DNA of 36,507 bases, taken from the NCBI GenBank assembly GCA_018818645.1, contig JAHIRQ010000123.1:1-36507 (forward strand), written 5' to 3'. The translations under genes and the position numbers were made by a program. Below the pieces are notes generated by a model. It saw only the letters and a program-made list of their open reading frames with translations, did not search any database and was not told where the DNA came from. Below are positions 25,601 to 34,746 of the stretch, one piece after another; the stretch's first letter is position 1; every line of letters starts with the position of its first letter. Source of the DNA: Bacillota bacterium. Its GTDB lineage: Bacteria > Bacillota_I > Bacilli_A > Acholeplasmatales > Acholeplasmataceae.

Positions 25601-26563
25601 TTAAGCTCCTTGGAATCTAAATGATGCAAGAATAGTTTTACCTAGTAATGCATTATAACCTTCAGCATCCCAACCTTCGAACCAAATACGTACTGTAACT
25701 TGACCATAATATTCTGCATCCGCAATTGCTGATTGATCAGCAGTCATGTCTAGAATTAATGAACTTGTTATTGAAGTTAGGGTTGCAACTGTAGATACTG
25801 AATCACTTCCACCAGGAAGTATAGCATTGGATCTGTAGAAATAGTTTTGTGCACCATTTACACCAATATTAGTAGGTATGCCTTGTACCAATTCAGTAGT
25901 TCCTTGAAGATCAGCAGCTGCAAGTTCACCAAGAACTGTATTGGTAGTTGAAAGTGGATTTTCATAAGCTGTTGTAACATTTAAAACTGTAGGCACAGTT
26001 TCAACTTCAACAATTTGGTTACCTGTAATTGAAATTCTCATTGCATCCGCTGGATTCACAAGTAATGCACTATTTGCAGAACGAGCAACACCTTTGCTAT
26101 CTGTGAAAGCAACTCTAGTTGTAAATGATGAGTCAGAACCAGTTAATGAAACATAGCTCCAATTGATTTGGCTTGTTGAATCTGATCTAAAATGTAGAGG
26201 TAATGTTAAATATCCAGAAGTTGTACCGTCACCAACACCAATTGTTCCAAGTGTGAAGAAGTTTCTTCCGTCAGGTGTAGTCACATGATTGAATCTAAAA
26301 CCATCAACTCCATATGTTTGTTCCATATAATTGATAATATCTAATGTAGTCAGTGTTGATTTCCATTCTAATGTAAGAGGATCTGATCCTGCTGTACCAA
26401 TAGCAATTTGAATCCCTGAATCAGCAATGATATCTGCTTCAAAAGGTTGCACTGTTGCTGTATTCGTAATTGTAAACCATGCAAATGTAGTTGTTCCAAG
26501 TGCTACCACTGTTAGAACGACTGATAAAACTGATAATAATAACTTTCTTGTAATTTTTTTCAT
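25601..26563 (-). CDS. TasA/camelysin-like major fibre subunit candidate (cluster B)
   Basis: 320 aa. The signal is nearly identical to the cluster A paralogue (LSVLSVVLTVVALGTTTFAW), followed by FTITNTATVQPFEADI. The mature part is Thr/Val/Ser/Gly-rich with blocks TAYENPLS, NTVLG, NYFYR and a C-terminal VRIWFEGWDAEGYNALLG. It has an insertion of about 20 residues before TAYENP relative to cluster A. Conserved signal but diverged body suggests constant processing and variable surface. AAGGAG and a purine-rich leader precede the ATG. Confidence 0.85.
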   Translation of the reverse strand: MKKITRKLLLSVLSVVLTVVALGTTTFAWFTITNTATVQPFEADIIADSGIQIAIGTAGSDPLTLEWKSTLTTLDIINYMEQTYGVDGFRFNHVTTPDGRNFFTLGTIGVGDGTTSGYLTLPLHFRSDSTSQINWSYVSLTGSDSSFTTRVAFTDSKGVARSANSALLVNPADAMRISITGNQIVEVETVPTVLNVTTAYENPLSTTNTVLGELAAADLQGTTELVQGIPTNIGVNGAQNYFYRSNAILPGGSDSVSTVATLTSITSSLILDMTADQSAIADAEYYGQVTVRIWFEGWDAEGYNALLGKTILASFRFQGA

Positions 26564-26634
26564 TTCCTAGTCTCCTTATATTTTTTTCTTATATTTTTTT
26601 CTATATCAATTAGCTAAGCTAAATGAATCCTTGA

Positions 26635-27600
26635 TTACGATGCTGGATTTGCAATTTTAAATTCCAGCTGCATTTTAATTCTGTCTGAGATAATCGAGTC
26701 AAATGCATCCGCATCCCATCCCTCTATCCAGATATTGATTCTAACCTTACCCTGATAATATGTTTTACCAGCTAATGTTTGCTCATTTGTCTCCTGCAAT
26801 AAAGCGATTAGAGAATCATTGTCAAGAGCTTGATATGGATTCATAGGATCCATTTCTGAGAGTCTATAGCTTGTATTTGGAACTTCTATTGGAAGTTCGA
26901 TGAACACTCCCGTACGTTGAGCAAAATAACTATGTGCTCCATATGGTTTTCCATATCCTCTAGACTCATCTTCTGAGGGGTCATAGATGAAGACATTTAG
27001 ATCATCTATATTTCTGATGTCAAGCTCGTTTTCTTCATCCTTTAATTCTTCAACTGAGATTCGAACTGCTTGACTTGCATAATAGAAGTTGACATCCCCC
27101 TTGTAAACCATATTTCCAATATCGTTACCGTTTAAGAAATCAACATGACTTTCCCAACTTCGTCCTCTTGAAACAATATAGGTGCCTTTTGCTGTTGTGT
27201 CATACATTACTTTTGGACTAACATTATTAATTAAGTAAAGACCATGTTCTCTTCTAGTTGTTCTAAACCATAACTCAAAGCTCATGTAATCCCTGTTTGG
27301 GGTAGCGACTCCATATTCGGTCAGACCACCTCTTCTAAACTCGATTCCATCTCTTGAGGTCACATCCTTGAGTGTTGGATTGCCAAAATAGAGTTCAATG
27401 ACACTAGAATCAATTTGATTACCGAAGTTTACTCCATCCAGTGATATTTCTAATTCGCTTGCTGTAGTTGCTGTTAAGGATAAGCCTTCAATGTTATTGA
27501 TCGTTGACATGGTGATCCATGCATAGGTTACGGTTCCGAAGAGCATGAGGATGAACATGAGGGATAATAATGATATATAGAGTTTCCTTATTTTTCTCAT
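26635..27600 (-). CDS. Exported SipW-signal protein, 321-aa family (cluster B)
   Basis: 321 aa from the ATG at 27600, 6 nt after AGGAGG; a longer frame to 27624 would overlap the previous gene and has no better site. Signal about 7-29 ends FGTVTYAWITMSTINNI. Blocks shared with 11964-12929 include RRGGLTEYG, the YRLSEMDPMNPYQ block, ALDNDSLIALLQET and RINIWIEGWDADAFDS. No enzymatic motif. Probably a minor subunit or anchor. Confidence 0.84.
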   Translation of the reverse strand: MRKIRKLYISLLSLMFILMLFGTVTYAWITMSTINNIEGLSLTATTASELEISLDGVNFGNQIDSSVIELYFGNPTLKDVTSRDGIEFRRGGLTEYGVATPNRDYMSFELWFRTTRREHGLYLINNVSPKVMYDTTAKGTYIVSRGRSWESHVDFLNGNDIGNMVYKGDVNFYYASQAVRISVEELKDEENELDIRNIDDLNVFIYDPSEDESRGYGKPYGAHSYFAQRTGVFIELPIEVPNTSYRLSEMDPMNPYQALDNDSLIALLQETNEQTLAGKTYYQGKVRINIWIEGWDADAFDSIISDRIKMQLEFKIANPAS

Positions 27601-27610
27601 CCTATACCTC

Positions 27611-28321
27611 CTATGGATTATCAATCGAGAAGTTCATCTGAAGCTTTATCATTCCACCAAGGATATCATCTGTACAATCAGGATCAGTTCCTTCAATCCA
27701 CATCACCACACTGTATTTTCTAATTTGCCCTGGTGTAAAGTTTGAAACTCTTTTTCGAGTCACTATCGTCTCGGATAGGAATTTATCGGTACGTTGCAAT
27801 TCTAGAGGATAACTGATTAAGATACCTCCTCCAGGATTTTGATCTGGTTTTTGGAAAATGGATTGTACTCCTTCTTCAATAACCAAAACTCGAATTGCTT
27901 CATCCATTCCCTTGTAAACATCGGTGATTCTAATGTGATAAATGATATCAACAGCTTCAATTCCATTATTTTGAAGGTAGAATGTGTAAGCAACGTAATC
28001 ATAATCTGGATCACTATAATTTCCAGTAGTTGCTGAGACCTCTTCAATCTTTAACCAAGAGTATGTCATGTCTCTCGCTTCTCCAACAGGTTTGGTCATC
28101 AGTCTTGCTTGAGAATTGATAAATGATTCGTCATTGGATAAGACAATACCTCTTTTATATGCATCATGATCAACTGTCATTACAAAGTTTCCTGCTTGTT
28201 GTCCATAAAAGGTAATTAAGATGAAGATTACTGAAAGAATACCAGATCCTAAGAAGATTAAGGATTGTATTCGTTTTTGTTTGATTGATTTTTGAACTTT
28301 TAAAACTTTGGACAATTTCAT
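27611..28321 (-). CDS. Small exported/membrane protein, GQQAGN family, first gene of cluster B
   Basis: 236 aa. MKLSKVLKVQK start, hydrophobic segment about 19-39, then TFYGQQAGNFVMTVD. The C-terminus WIEGTDPDCTDDILGGMIKL is the EGxD...GG motif of TasA-like proteins. Paralogue of 12939-13646 at the same first position of the cluster. Its stop lies 10 nt before the ATG of the next gene. Likely a membrane-proximal or initiating subunit by position. Confidence 0.83.
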   Translation of the reverse strand: MKLSKVLKVQKSIKQKRIQSLIFLGSGILSVIFILITFYGQQAGNFVMTVDHDAYKRGIVLSNDESFINSQARLMTKPVGEARDMTYSWLKIEEVSATTGNYSDPDYDYVAYTFYLQNNGIEAVDIIYHIRITDVYKGMDEAIRVLVIEEGVQSIFQKPDQNPGGGILISYPLELQRTDKFLSETIVTRKRVSNFTPGQIRKYSVVMWIEGTDPDCTDDILGGMIKLQMNFSIDNP

Positions 28322-28562
28322 TCAAACTCACTTCTTTCCTTATTCTATAACTCGATACTATCACAGGAAATAGCAAAAAAAAATGAATAAATTGTTATAA
28401 ATTGATTACAATCATGTCAATTCCCTTACGACTTCTTAATGTTTATAATTTTTCACTTTTTGTTAAGATTATTGTAAGAATATGTATTCAAAACATATAT
28501 TTATTTCTTAAGATGGGATTTTTTTCAATATAAATAATAATTATTTATACTCAAAAAAACAT
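28322..28562 (-). promoter_or_regulatory. Leader and promoter region of cluster B, without a GEMM riboswitch
   Basis: The best candidate is TTGACA (28420-28415) with TATAAC (28399-28394), but the 15-nt spacer is short. A palindromic ATTGTAATCAAT lies in the spacer, and ATATGT/ACATAT repeats occur at 28481-28499. I find none of the GEMM blocks (GGCAAAC, GACGCAAAGC, GGUAGC) here, so control differs from cluster A. Confidence 0.4.
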
Positions 28563-28589
28563 AAAAAAAACTGCTTGAAATCAAGCAGT
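28563..28589 (-). terminator. Terminator of the GGDEF-EAL operon
   Basis: ACTGCTTGATTTCAAGCAGT perfect hairpin (28589-28570) followed by eight T on the minus strand, 21 nt after the stop at 28611. It separates the c-di-GMP genes from cluster B. Confidence 0.92.
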
Positions 28590-28610
28590 CTCATTTCATT
28601 CTATTTATTT

Positions 28611-30047
28611 CTATTTTTGTACATCCTTCCAGGCTTCAGTACCGATATATCCACGCAGTGCTTCTGCAGAAAGAGGTTTTGTAAAGTAGAATCCTTGCAT
28701 CACTTCAATTTCATATTTCTTCGCTTCCTCAAGCATTGGTAGATCTTCTATCGCTTCACAGATTACAGTATATTTATTTTTATGCGCAAATTCTACGAGA
28801 AGAGATGCAAACTTCGCTTTCATGTAAGATTCTTCTTCCTTTAAGAATTCATTATCTAGTTTAATGATGTCAATATTGAGAGATTCAGCTTTCGAGAGTG
28901 TAGCATAATCTAGCCCAAATCCATCAATAGCAATCTGAAAACCCATTTTTTTCAAATCACTCAATGTTTTATGAATTTGCATTGGTTTATCAAATACTGC
29001 AAACTCAATAATTTCTAAAATAATATTTTCAGCATTCATTCTATACTTTTTGAGTAACTTTTGAAACTCTCCTGATAAACTCTCATTCATTAACTGCTTT
29101 GGACTTAAGTTGATTGAGAATAAGATATTTCTCTTTGGAAACTCTTGTTTTAGCTCTTGATAGGTCTTAATAACAGTTTCTAGTCCCCATAACCCAATCC
29201 AATTAATGTCTCCAGATTGTTCCATGATTCCTAAGAATTTAAAGGGTGATAACAATCCATGCTCAGGATGGTTCCAACGAATTAAAGCTTCTACACCATA
29301 AATACTATTTGATTTGATGTCTATCATTGGATGATAGAACAATTGGAACTCCTTATGTTGAATCGCATGTTTGATTTGATAATAATACTCAACATGTTCT
29401 CCACCTTCAGTCGTCATTTCATCAGAATAAACACGAATTGCATTTCCGCCATTGCGCTTAATTAAATAAGTTGCAAGCTTTAAAGAGTTTAATAAATCCT
29501 TTAAATTACCACCATGAATCGGGAAGAATGCGATTGCAATCGATGCAGTTGAATTGATAGAAGTATCTCCAAATAGTTTGATTGGTCGACTGAGCGCTAT
29601 TTTGACCTTGTTTGCCAAGTCAACAGCTTCTGTTCTGTCATAGTCCATCGATAAAAATATTAGAAATTCGTCATTTTGAAGTCTTGCTAGTTTTACTGTT
29701 TTTGGTAATGCATATTCGATATTTTTAACAATTTTTTCGATAATTTTTTCACTTTCAGTTTGACCAAATGCGTTGATAAAGTCTGAAAATTTATCTAAGT
29801 CAAGATAAATCAATGAAAATTGACCATCTTTACCTGCTCTTGCAATATGAGAGGTAATAATCGATGTGATCTCTGCTCTTGTAAGTACTCCTTCAATCGT
29901 TAATGCTTTTTCTTCTTTAATTCTTTGACGTTCAGAAAAATAAGAGCGTGCTAAAAAATAGATTGATGCAAGCATAATCAAAATTGCAACTACTGATAAA
30001 ATAATTGTCAACTGATCACTAGCCTGATATATAGTGAACCATCTCAT
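28611..30047 (-). CDS. Membrane-anchored degenerate GGDEF-EAL protein
   Basis: 478 aa. One membrane segment (about 13-33), a GGDEF domain (about 50-210) whose signature reads QNDEF at 124-128, and an EAL domain (about 222-475). In the EAL domain EALIR (253-257), NLSPKQL (313), LEIIE (344-348), IKLD (395-398), CEAIE (430-434) and QGF (451) are kept. The paired metal-binding Asp of DDFG is reduced to IDGFG (D375, G376). I expect no cyclase activity and impaired phosphodiesterase activity; it may act as a c-di-GMP or GTP sensor or as a partner of the upstream enzyme. Its ATG overlaps the upstream TGA (ATGA), with AAGGAG 8 nt before it, so the two are probably coupled. Confidence 0.9.
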   Translation of the reverse strand: MRWFTIYQASDQLTIILSVVAILIMLASIYFLARSYFSERQRIKEEKALTIEGVLTRAEITSIITSHIARAGKDGQFSLIYLDLDKFSDFINAFGQTESEKIIEKIVKNIEYALPKTVKLARLQNDEFLIFLSMDYDRTEAVDLANKVKIALSRPIKLFGDTSINSTASIAIAFFPIHGGNLKDLLNSLKLATYLIKRNGGNAIRVYSDEMTTEGGEHVEYYYQIKHAIQHKEFQLFYHPMIDIKSNSIYGVEALIRWNHPEHGLLSPFKFLGIMEQSGDINWIGLWGLETVIKTYQELKQEFPKRNILFSINLSPKQLMNESLSGEFQKLLKKYRMNAENIILEIIEFAVFDKPMQIHKTLSDLKKMGFQIAIDGFGLDYATLSKAESLNIDIIKLDNEFLKEEESYMKAKFASLLVEFAHKNKYTVICEAIEDLPMLEEAKKYEIEVMQGFYFTKPLSAEALRGYIGTEAWKDVQK

Positions 30048-32641
30048 CTCTTAGTCTCCTTAGGTTTCATGAATTTTTGCACATCGACTCTCTTCGTCTT
30101 ATCTATATTATAATCTATTAAGAGTTTAATCGCTTCACTTTTCACAACTGGTGCTGATATCATATATCCCTGGATAATACTACAGCCACTCTTATAGACG
30201 ATTAAGTTTTGTTTTTCATTTTCAATACCTTCAGCAATAACTTCCAATCCTATATTTTTCGCTAAGTTGGAAATCATCGTTACAATTGCTCTTGAGTGAG
30301 CATCTGTTTCAAGATTGATAATGAATGCACGGTCAATTTTAATCGTATTGATTGGTAGATCTCTTAAATATTGTAGTGATGAGTACCCAGTACCGAAGTC
30401 ATCTAGATGGATATCAAACCCATATTTTTGAAGTAGTTTTAATTTATTGATAACAAGTTCAAAAGATCCAATTAAGAATGTTTCGGTAATTTCTAAGCTT
30501 ATCGAATGTTTTTTCAAATCATATTGCTCAAATACAGTAATGATTTCATTCACGAAGCCTGCTTGTAATATTTGGACTGGAGAAATATTTAAAGAGATGT
30601 GTACATTATATTTTTCCATTTCCTTAGCAATTTGACAGGTTTCATGAAGTGCAATACGACCGATATCAATAATCATGTTGTTACGTTCAGCCATTTGGAT
30701 AAACTTTAAAGGGGACTCAGAAGCATATTTTGGATTTCTCCAGCGAATGAGTGCCTCAAAGCCAGTAATCATCTCTTTAGTATTATCATACTGAGGTTGA
30801 AGTGCCATATAAAATTCTTGGTTCTTAATCGCGATGGCTAAATCGGCTTCCATAAGCTGCTCGCGAGATGCAACCATATTTAAACTCACATCATAAATAA
30901 AGTGTTTATGTGTATTGGATTCCTTAGCATGATTTAATGCAAGGTTCGCATTATCATAGGTAACATCTGCATTTAGAATTTCATAACGGTCTGCTTCGAT
31001 ATTAAATACACCAATCTTTACATCAATATTGATAAAGTTTTTGTCAATTGTTATTGGTTTTTCAAAAATACTTAAAATCTTAGTGATCCAACGTGTCACC
31101 CAGTTATAATTTTCAATATCCTTGAAAAAGATGAAGAAACTATCAGATTCCGTATTGTAAAGTGTTGCAGGGTATCCTTCTAAGGACTCATCAATAAGTT
31201 CAGAAATGATGACTAGGAATCGATCACCGCTCTTATCCCCTAATAAGATGTTAATTTTAGAGAAAGAAACAATATCAATAGCGAGTAATGAATTCATTTT
31301 CTTAACTGCATCCAAATCACTAAAGAATGAGATTAAGTCTGCTCTTAAACTATTATAGTTTGGTAAATGAGTCACTTTATTGAATAAAGCAAGTGATTTA
31401 TACTCATCGAATCTTCCTTCAATATTTGAATTGTCATCCCCAACCAGTAGATATCCTCCACCAGAACGCATAGGGATAAATCGAATATATACAAGTCTTA
31501 AGAGACCAAGCTCAAAGATTGCTGTAAATGCTCGTTGACGATGTATGACATCCTCAATATTTTCCATATCAAATTCGGTCTTAATTTTGAAGTCTTGTAT
31601 CTTATCGTAAATATCATAATCACCTAAAAGTTTCTTAAAGCTTTGATTATAGCTCTTGATTTTTCCTTTACCAGTGATCCATATGATATAAGGCTTGGCG
31701 TAATAATGGGTAATTCTAGCATTTTCGATATCATTAATCTTGGTTACTAAAATCTTGTAAATGATAACCAATGCTAAAGCAAATAAAACGAAGATAACAA
31801 AGAATAATGCCCATAAAATATTTGTTAAATAAGACATCGAAAGAATTATATCATTTTCATTATAGGTCACAATCAAATAGAACTGCTTTGACGAAAATTG
31901 AGAATCTAATGGATTTAAAGTTATAAACGAGGATTCACTTAGAAATTTCGATTGCAAAACATGGGTTGAACCCTCCATGACTTTTGATTTAATATCATCG
32001 ATAACAGATTCACTAACAGACTCATTTCTTAAATAATCATAAAAGAAACTCAGTGTTCCATTTGAAAAACTTTTATACGATATCGTGTTATCAGCAGTCA
32101 TGACTAAAAAATTTGTAGATGTTTGACTTGACTCCATCAAAGCTTCTATATAGGGTGCTGCTTCAAAATATGCAATGACATCATCCACTTTGAAAAAAAT
32201 GTAATTGGTTTGTTCTCCAGTTTGAAATGCACTTTGAAAGGAGTAAATAGAAACAATTTCATTAAAATCTTCAAAGTCATATGCATCGATGTAAGTATAT
32301 TCAATTCCATTGATTGTTAAAACTCTTTCATCTAGAGTTCCAAAACCTGTATAGGTCGAACCATGGATGTTTAAATCATTAATATTTGCATTGAGTGTAG
32401 CAACTGGATCGAGCGATTGTGCTATATAGGTCTCTATGGTATCTTCTAACTTGTTATAGTCAAAATCGATTTGCGCACTAATTCTTTCAGCTAAAACCTC
32501 ACCTGTATCTAAAAGATTTTTACTCGCTTGTCTCTCAATAAAGTTTTGTGAGATGTTTATATAAGCAAAAACAACCACCAACATGAGCAGTAAGTAGGAA
32601 ATAACGAATGCAATTGCAAGTTTCCAGGTGTAACGCTTCAC
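30044..32641 (-). CDS. Transmembrane sensor GGDEF-EAL protein, probable c-di-GMP phosphodiesterase
   Basis: 865 aa from a GTG at 32641, 6 nt after GAGGG. An ATG at 32722 lies upstream of the promoter and another at 32671 lies in the -10 box, so both are rejected. Membrane segments at about 9-29 and 273-297 enclose an extracellular sensor of about 240 residues. Then come a PAS-like segment (about 312-405), a GGDEF domain (about 413-585) with the signature degraded to ESDSF, and an EAL domain (about 598-840). The EAL domain keeps EALIR (629), NISPVQ (685), LEITET (716), DDFGTGYSSL (747), KID (768), AEGIE (803) and QGY (824), so c-di-GMP hydrolysis to pGpG is expected. Located beside c-di-GMP-controlled surface genes, it probably sets the signal they read. 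Confidence 0.92.
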   Translation of the reverse strand: MKRYTWKLAIAFVISYLLLMLVVVFAYINISQNFIERQASKNLLDTGEVLAERISAQIDFDYNKLEDTIETYIAQSLDPVATLNANINDLNIHGSTYTGFGTLDERVLTINGIEYTYIDAYDFEDFNEIVSIYSFQSAFQTGEQTNYIFFKVDDVIAYFEAAPYIEALMESSQTSTNFLVMTADNTISYKSFSNGTLSFFYDYLRNESVSESVIDDIKSKVMEGSTHVLQSKFLSESSFITLNPLDSQFSSKQFYLIVTYNENDIILSMSYLTNILWALFFVIFVLFALALVIIYKILVTKINDIENARITHYYAKPYIIWITGKGKIKSYNQSFKKLLGDYDIYDKIQDFKIKTEFDMENIEDVIHRQRAFTAIFELGLLRLVYIRFIPMRSGGGYLLVGDDNSNIEGRFDEYKSLALFNKVTHLPNYNSLRADLISFFSDLDAVKKMNSLLAIDIVSFSKINILLGDKSGDRFLVIISELIDESLEGYPATLYNTESDSFFIFFKDIENYNWVTRWITKILSIFEKPITIDKNFINIDVKIGVFNIEADRYEILNADVTYDNANLALNHAKESNTHKHFIYDVSLNMVASREQLMEADLAIAIKNQEFYMALQPQYDNTKEMITGFEALIRWRNPKYASESPLKFIQMAERNNMIIDIGRIALHETCQIAKEMEKYNVHISLNISPVQILQAGFVNEIITVFEQYDLKKHSISLEITETFLIGSFELVINKLKLLQKYGFDIHLDDFGTGYSSLQYLRDLPINTIKIDRAFIINLETDAHSRAIVTMISNLAKNIGLEVIAEGIENEKQNLIVYKSGCSIIQGYMISAPVVKSEAIKLLIDYNIDKTKRVDVQKFMKPKETKR

Positions 32642-32669
32642 GAAGTTCCCTCTTTCATCCTTTACTACC

Positions 32670-32698
32670 ATTTTATGTGATATTTGATAATATTTCAA
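32670..32698 (-). promoter_or_regulatory. Promoter of the GGDEF-EAL operon
   Basis: TTGAAA (32698-32693), 17-nt spacer, TAAAAT (32675-32670) on the minus strand. Transcription would start near 32663, giving a leader of about 22 nt to the GTG start. This placement is the main reason for choosing the shorter protein. Confidence 0.75.
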
Positions 32699-32811
32699 CC
32701 ACAAACCCGAATTACACTTCATAATTGACTTTATAAGTCATGTATTTACCAATGACATTTTAAATTAACATGAATGCCTAACATATATACTTAAAATCAT
32801 TATACATTATT

Positions 32812-32845
32812 AAAAAAAATGGGTAACTTTTTTTACCCATTTTTG
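32812..32845 (-). terminator. Terminator of the lysine/DAP operon
   Basis: AAAAATGGGTAA pairs with TTACCCATTTTT around a T-rich loop; the stem begins in the stop codon of the aminotransferase gene and ends in eight T on the minus strand. The A/T flanks are symmetrical, so it could work in both directions. Confidence 0.88.
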
Positions 32846-34029
32846 TTTGTATTTATTGAAATGAAGATACTTTCAAAGATATTTAAGAATATATCAAGAT
32901 CTTTATAAGTCATGTTTAATGGCGGTAGTAATCGAATAACAGTTTGATTGGTAACATTGAGTAATACCTTTTTGGCAAGTGCTTCATTCTTAATTTTATC
33001 AGCAAACTCTCCAACCTCAATTCCAATCATTAAACCTTTTCCTCTGATTTCTTTAATGATTTTGTATCTATTTTTCAGACTATTTAATTTTTCGAATAAA
33101 TAATCTGATTTAGCTTGAACTTCTTGGATCATGATTGCACTTGAAAGTATAGTGAATGTAGCAAGCCCTGAAGCTGCTGCTAATGGATTTCCTCCAAAAG
33201 TAGTTCCATGATCTCCAGCTTTTAGAATATCTTCGAGTGATTTTGAGACAAGCATAGCACCTAATGGTAATCCTCCACCTAATGACTTTGCTAAAGTAAG
33301 AACATCTGGGATTAGATTGGTATGTTCATAAGCAAATAGCTTACCGGTTCTAAGTAATCCTGTTTGAATTTCATCAGCAACAATCAAGACTTTAAATTCC
33401 TTGGATAGTTTGATTAATTCATCGATATATTCTCTCGATAACACTTGAATACCACTTTCACCTTGAATCATTTCGATAAAGATTGCACAAACATCACGAT
33501 TCATTGCTTTTCTTAATTCCTTGATGTTATTTCTTTCTACATAGGTTATACCTGGTAGTAAAGGAAGAAATGATTCTTGATACTTTGGCTGTGCTGTTAA
33601 TGTTAAACCACCCATTGTTCTACCATGAAAAGATTCTGAAAGTGTAATGATTTTAAACTTATTAGGACTTATCGTTTTACCATATTTTCTTGCAAGTTTA
33701 ATGGACGCTTCAATCGCCTCAGTTCCAGAATTCGTAAAGAATACCTTCGATGCGAAACTTTTGCTTACCAATCCCTTTGCTAGATCGACTAAAGGTTCTG
33801 AGACAAAGTAGTTGGAAAGATGAAGATTTTTCTTCATCTGCTTTTTCATCGCTTGAATCACTTTAGGATGCAAATGACCTAAGCTAGAAACTGCAATACC
33901 AGCAAACATATCTAGATATTTATTTCCCATTTGATCATATAGATAAGATCCCTTAGCCTTTACGATTTCAATTGGTAATCTTTTATAAGTATTTAATATG
34001 TAGTCTTGATCAAGTTTGATTAAATCCAT
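32833..34029 (-). CDS. Class-III PLP aminotransferase, probable N-acetyl-L,L-DAP (or acetylornithine) aminotransferase
   Basis: 398 aa, the usual length of the ArgD/class-III family. FTNSGTEAIEASIKLAR (PLP phosphate binding), DEIQTG (Asp contacting the PLP nitrogen), LAKSLGGGLPLGAM (Schiff-base Lys) and GTTFGGNPLAAA are intact. The gene follows dapH by 6 nt at the end of a dap operon, so the likely job is the amination step after tetrahydrodipicolinate N-acetylation. The acetylase-pathway enzyme of Bacillus is a class-I protein, so this would be an ArgD-like replacement; acetylornithine aminotransferase is the alternative. No arg gene is in the window. Confidence 0.85.
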   Translation of the reverse strand: MDLIKLDQDYILNTYKRLPIEIVKAKGSYLYDQMGNKYLDMFAGIAVSSLGHLHPKVIQAMKKQMKKNLHLSNYFVSEPLVDLAKGLVSKSFASKVFFTNSGTEAIEASIKLARKYGKTISPNKFKIITLSESFHGRTMGGLTLTAQPKYQESFLPLLPGITYVERNNIKELRKAMNRDVCAIFIEMIQGESGIQVLSREYIDELIKLSKEFKVLIVADEIQTGLLRTGKLFAYEHTNLIPDVLTLAKSLGGGLPLGAMLVSKSLEDILKAGDHGTTFGGNPLAAASGLATFTILSSAIMIQEVQAKSDYLFEKLNSLKNRYKIIKEIRGKGLMIGIEVGEFADKIKNEALAKKVLLNVTNQTVIRLLPPLNMTYKDLDIFLNIFESIFISINTNKNG

Positions 34030-34035
34030 AAATAC

Positions 34036-34746
34036 CTACTTTCTAAGATCATCGAGTATTTTTGTCTTCTCTATTGTTTTTTCATCTTTATTTTTTATGA
34101 TTCTCGCAGGTGATCCAGCAACAACTACATTTTCAGGAACATCAACAGTCACAATTGCTCCTGCTGCTACTACCGAATTCCTACCTACTTTTACACCCTC
34201 TAAAATGACAGCATTCGCACCAACTAAAACATCATCTTCAATAATGACAGGTGTTTTTGAAGGTGGTTCTAGCACACCTGCTACAACAGCTCCTGCTCCA
34301 ATATGGCAGTTCTTACCAATAATTGCTCTAGCTCCAACAACTGCATTCATATCGATCATCGTTCTTTCTCCGATAACTGCACCGATATTGATCGTTGAAT
34401 TCATCATGATGACAGCGTCTTTACCAATCGTTGCATGTTCTCTAATGACTGCGCCTGGTTCAATTCTTGCCTGAATCTTAGTGATATCAAGTAGAGGTAT
34501 CGCAGAATTTCTTCTGTCGTATTCAATCACATAGTCTGTGATGTGTTCCTTATACTCATTTAATAGTCTTTCAATTTCAACAATCTCGCCAAAAACGATT
34601 TGATGATTTTGATCACCAAATGCTGATACATTAGAAAAATCAATATTGAGCATATCACCTCTTAAATATAGCTTAATTGGTGTTTTCTTTTTTGAATCCT
34701 TTATGAATTTAGCGATTTCATAAGCATCTAATAAAAATTCACTCAT
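34036..34746 (-). CDS. dapH: Tetrahydrodipicolinate N-acetyltransferase
   Basis: 236 aa. N-terminal alpha/beta part (1 to about 85), then a left-handed beta-helix of hexapeptide repeats ([20 protein letters not shown] and onward) to about residue 220, with a PPSKTPV loop between coils, and the C-terminal [10 protein letters not shown] typical of the family. It acetylates tetrahydrodipicolinate with acetyl-CoA, committing to the acetylase branch of DAP/lysine synthesis. Overlaps dapB by 4 nt. DapE/DapL-type deacetylase, dapF and lysA are not in this window. Confidence 0.94.
   Translation of the reverse strand: MSEFLLDAYEIAKFIKDSKKKTPIKLYLRGDMLNIDFSNVSAFGDQNHQIVFGEIVEIERLLNEYKEHITDYVIEYDRRNSAIPLLDITKIQARIEPGAVIREHATIGKDAVIMMNSTINIGAVIGERTMIDMNAVVGARAIIGKNCHIGAGAVVAGVLEPPSKTPVIIEDDVLVGANAVILEGVKVGRNSVVAAGAIVTVDVPENVVVAGSPARIIKNKDEKTIEKTKILDDLRK

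Noticed and set aside
28322-28562. A fourth riboswitch in the leader of cluster B
   Set aside because: None of the conserved GEMM blocks is found; short palindromes there are not enough to name an element.
32642-32722. Longer N-terminus for the GGDEF-EAL phosphodiesterase
   Set aside because: The extra codons overlap the -35 and -10 boxes at 32670-32698; the GTG at 32641 has its own GAGGG site and directly precedes the membrane segment.
34016-34474. Plus-strand 152-aa ORF rich in Ala, Thr and Pro
   Set aside because: Antisense to dapH; the hexapeptide repeats produce the open frame.
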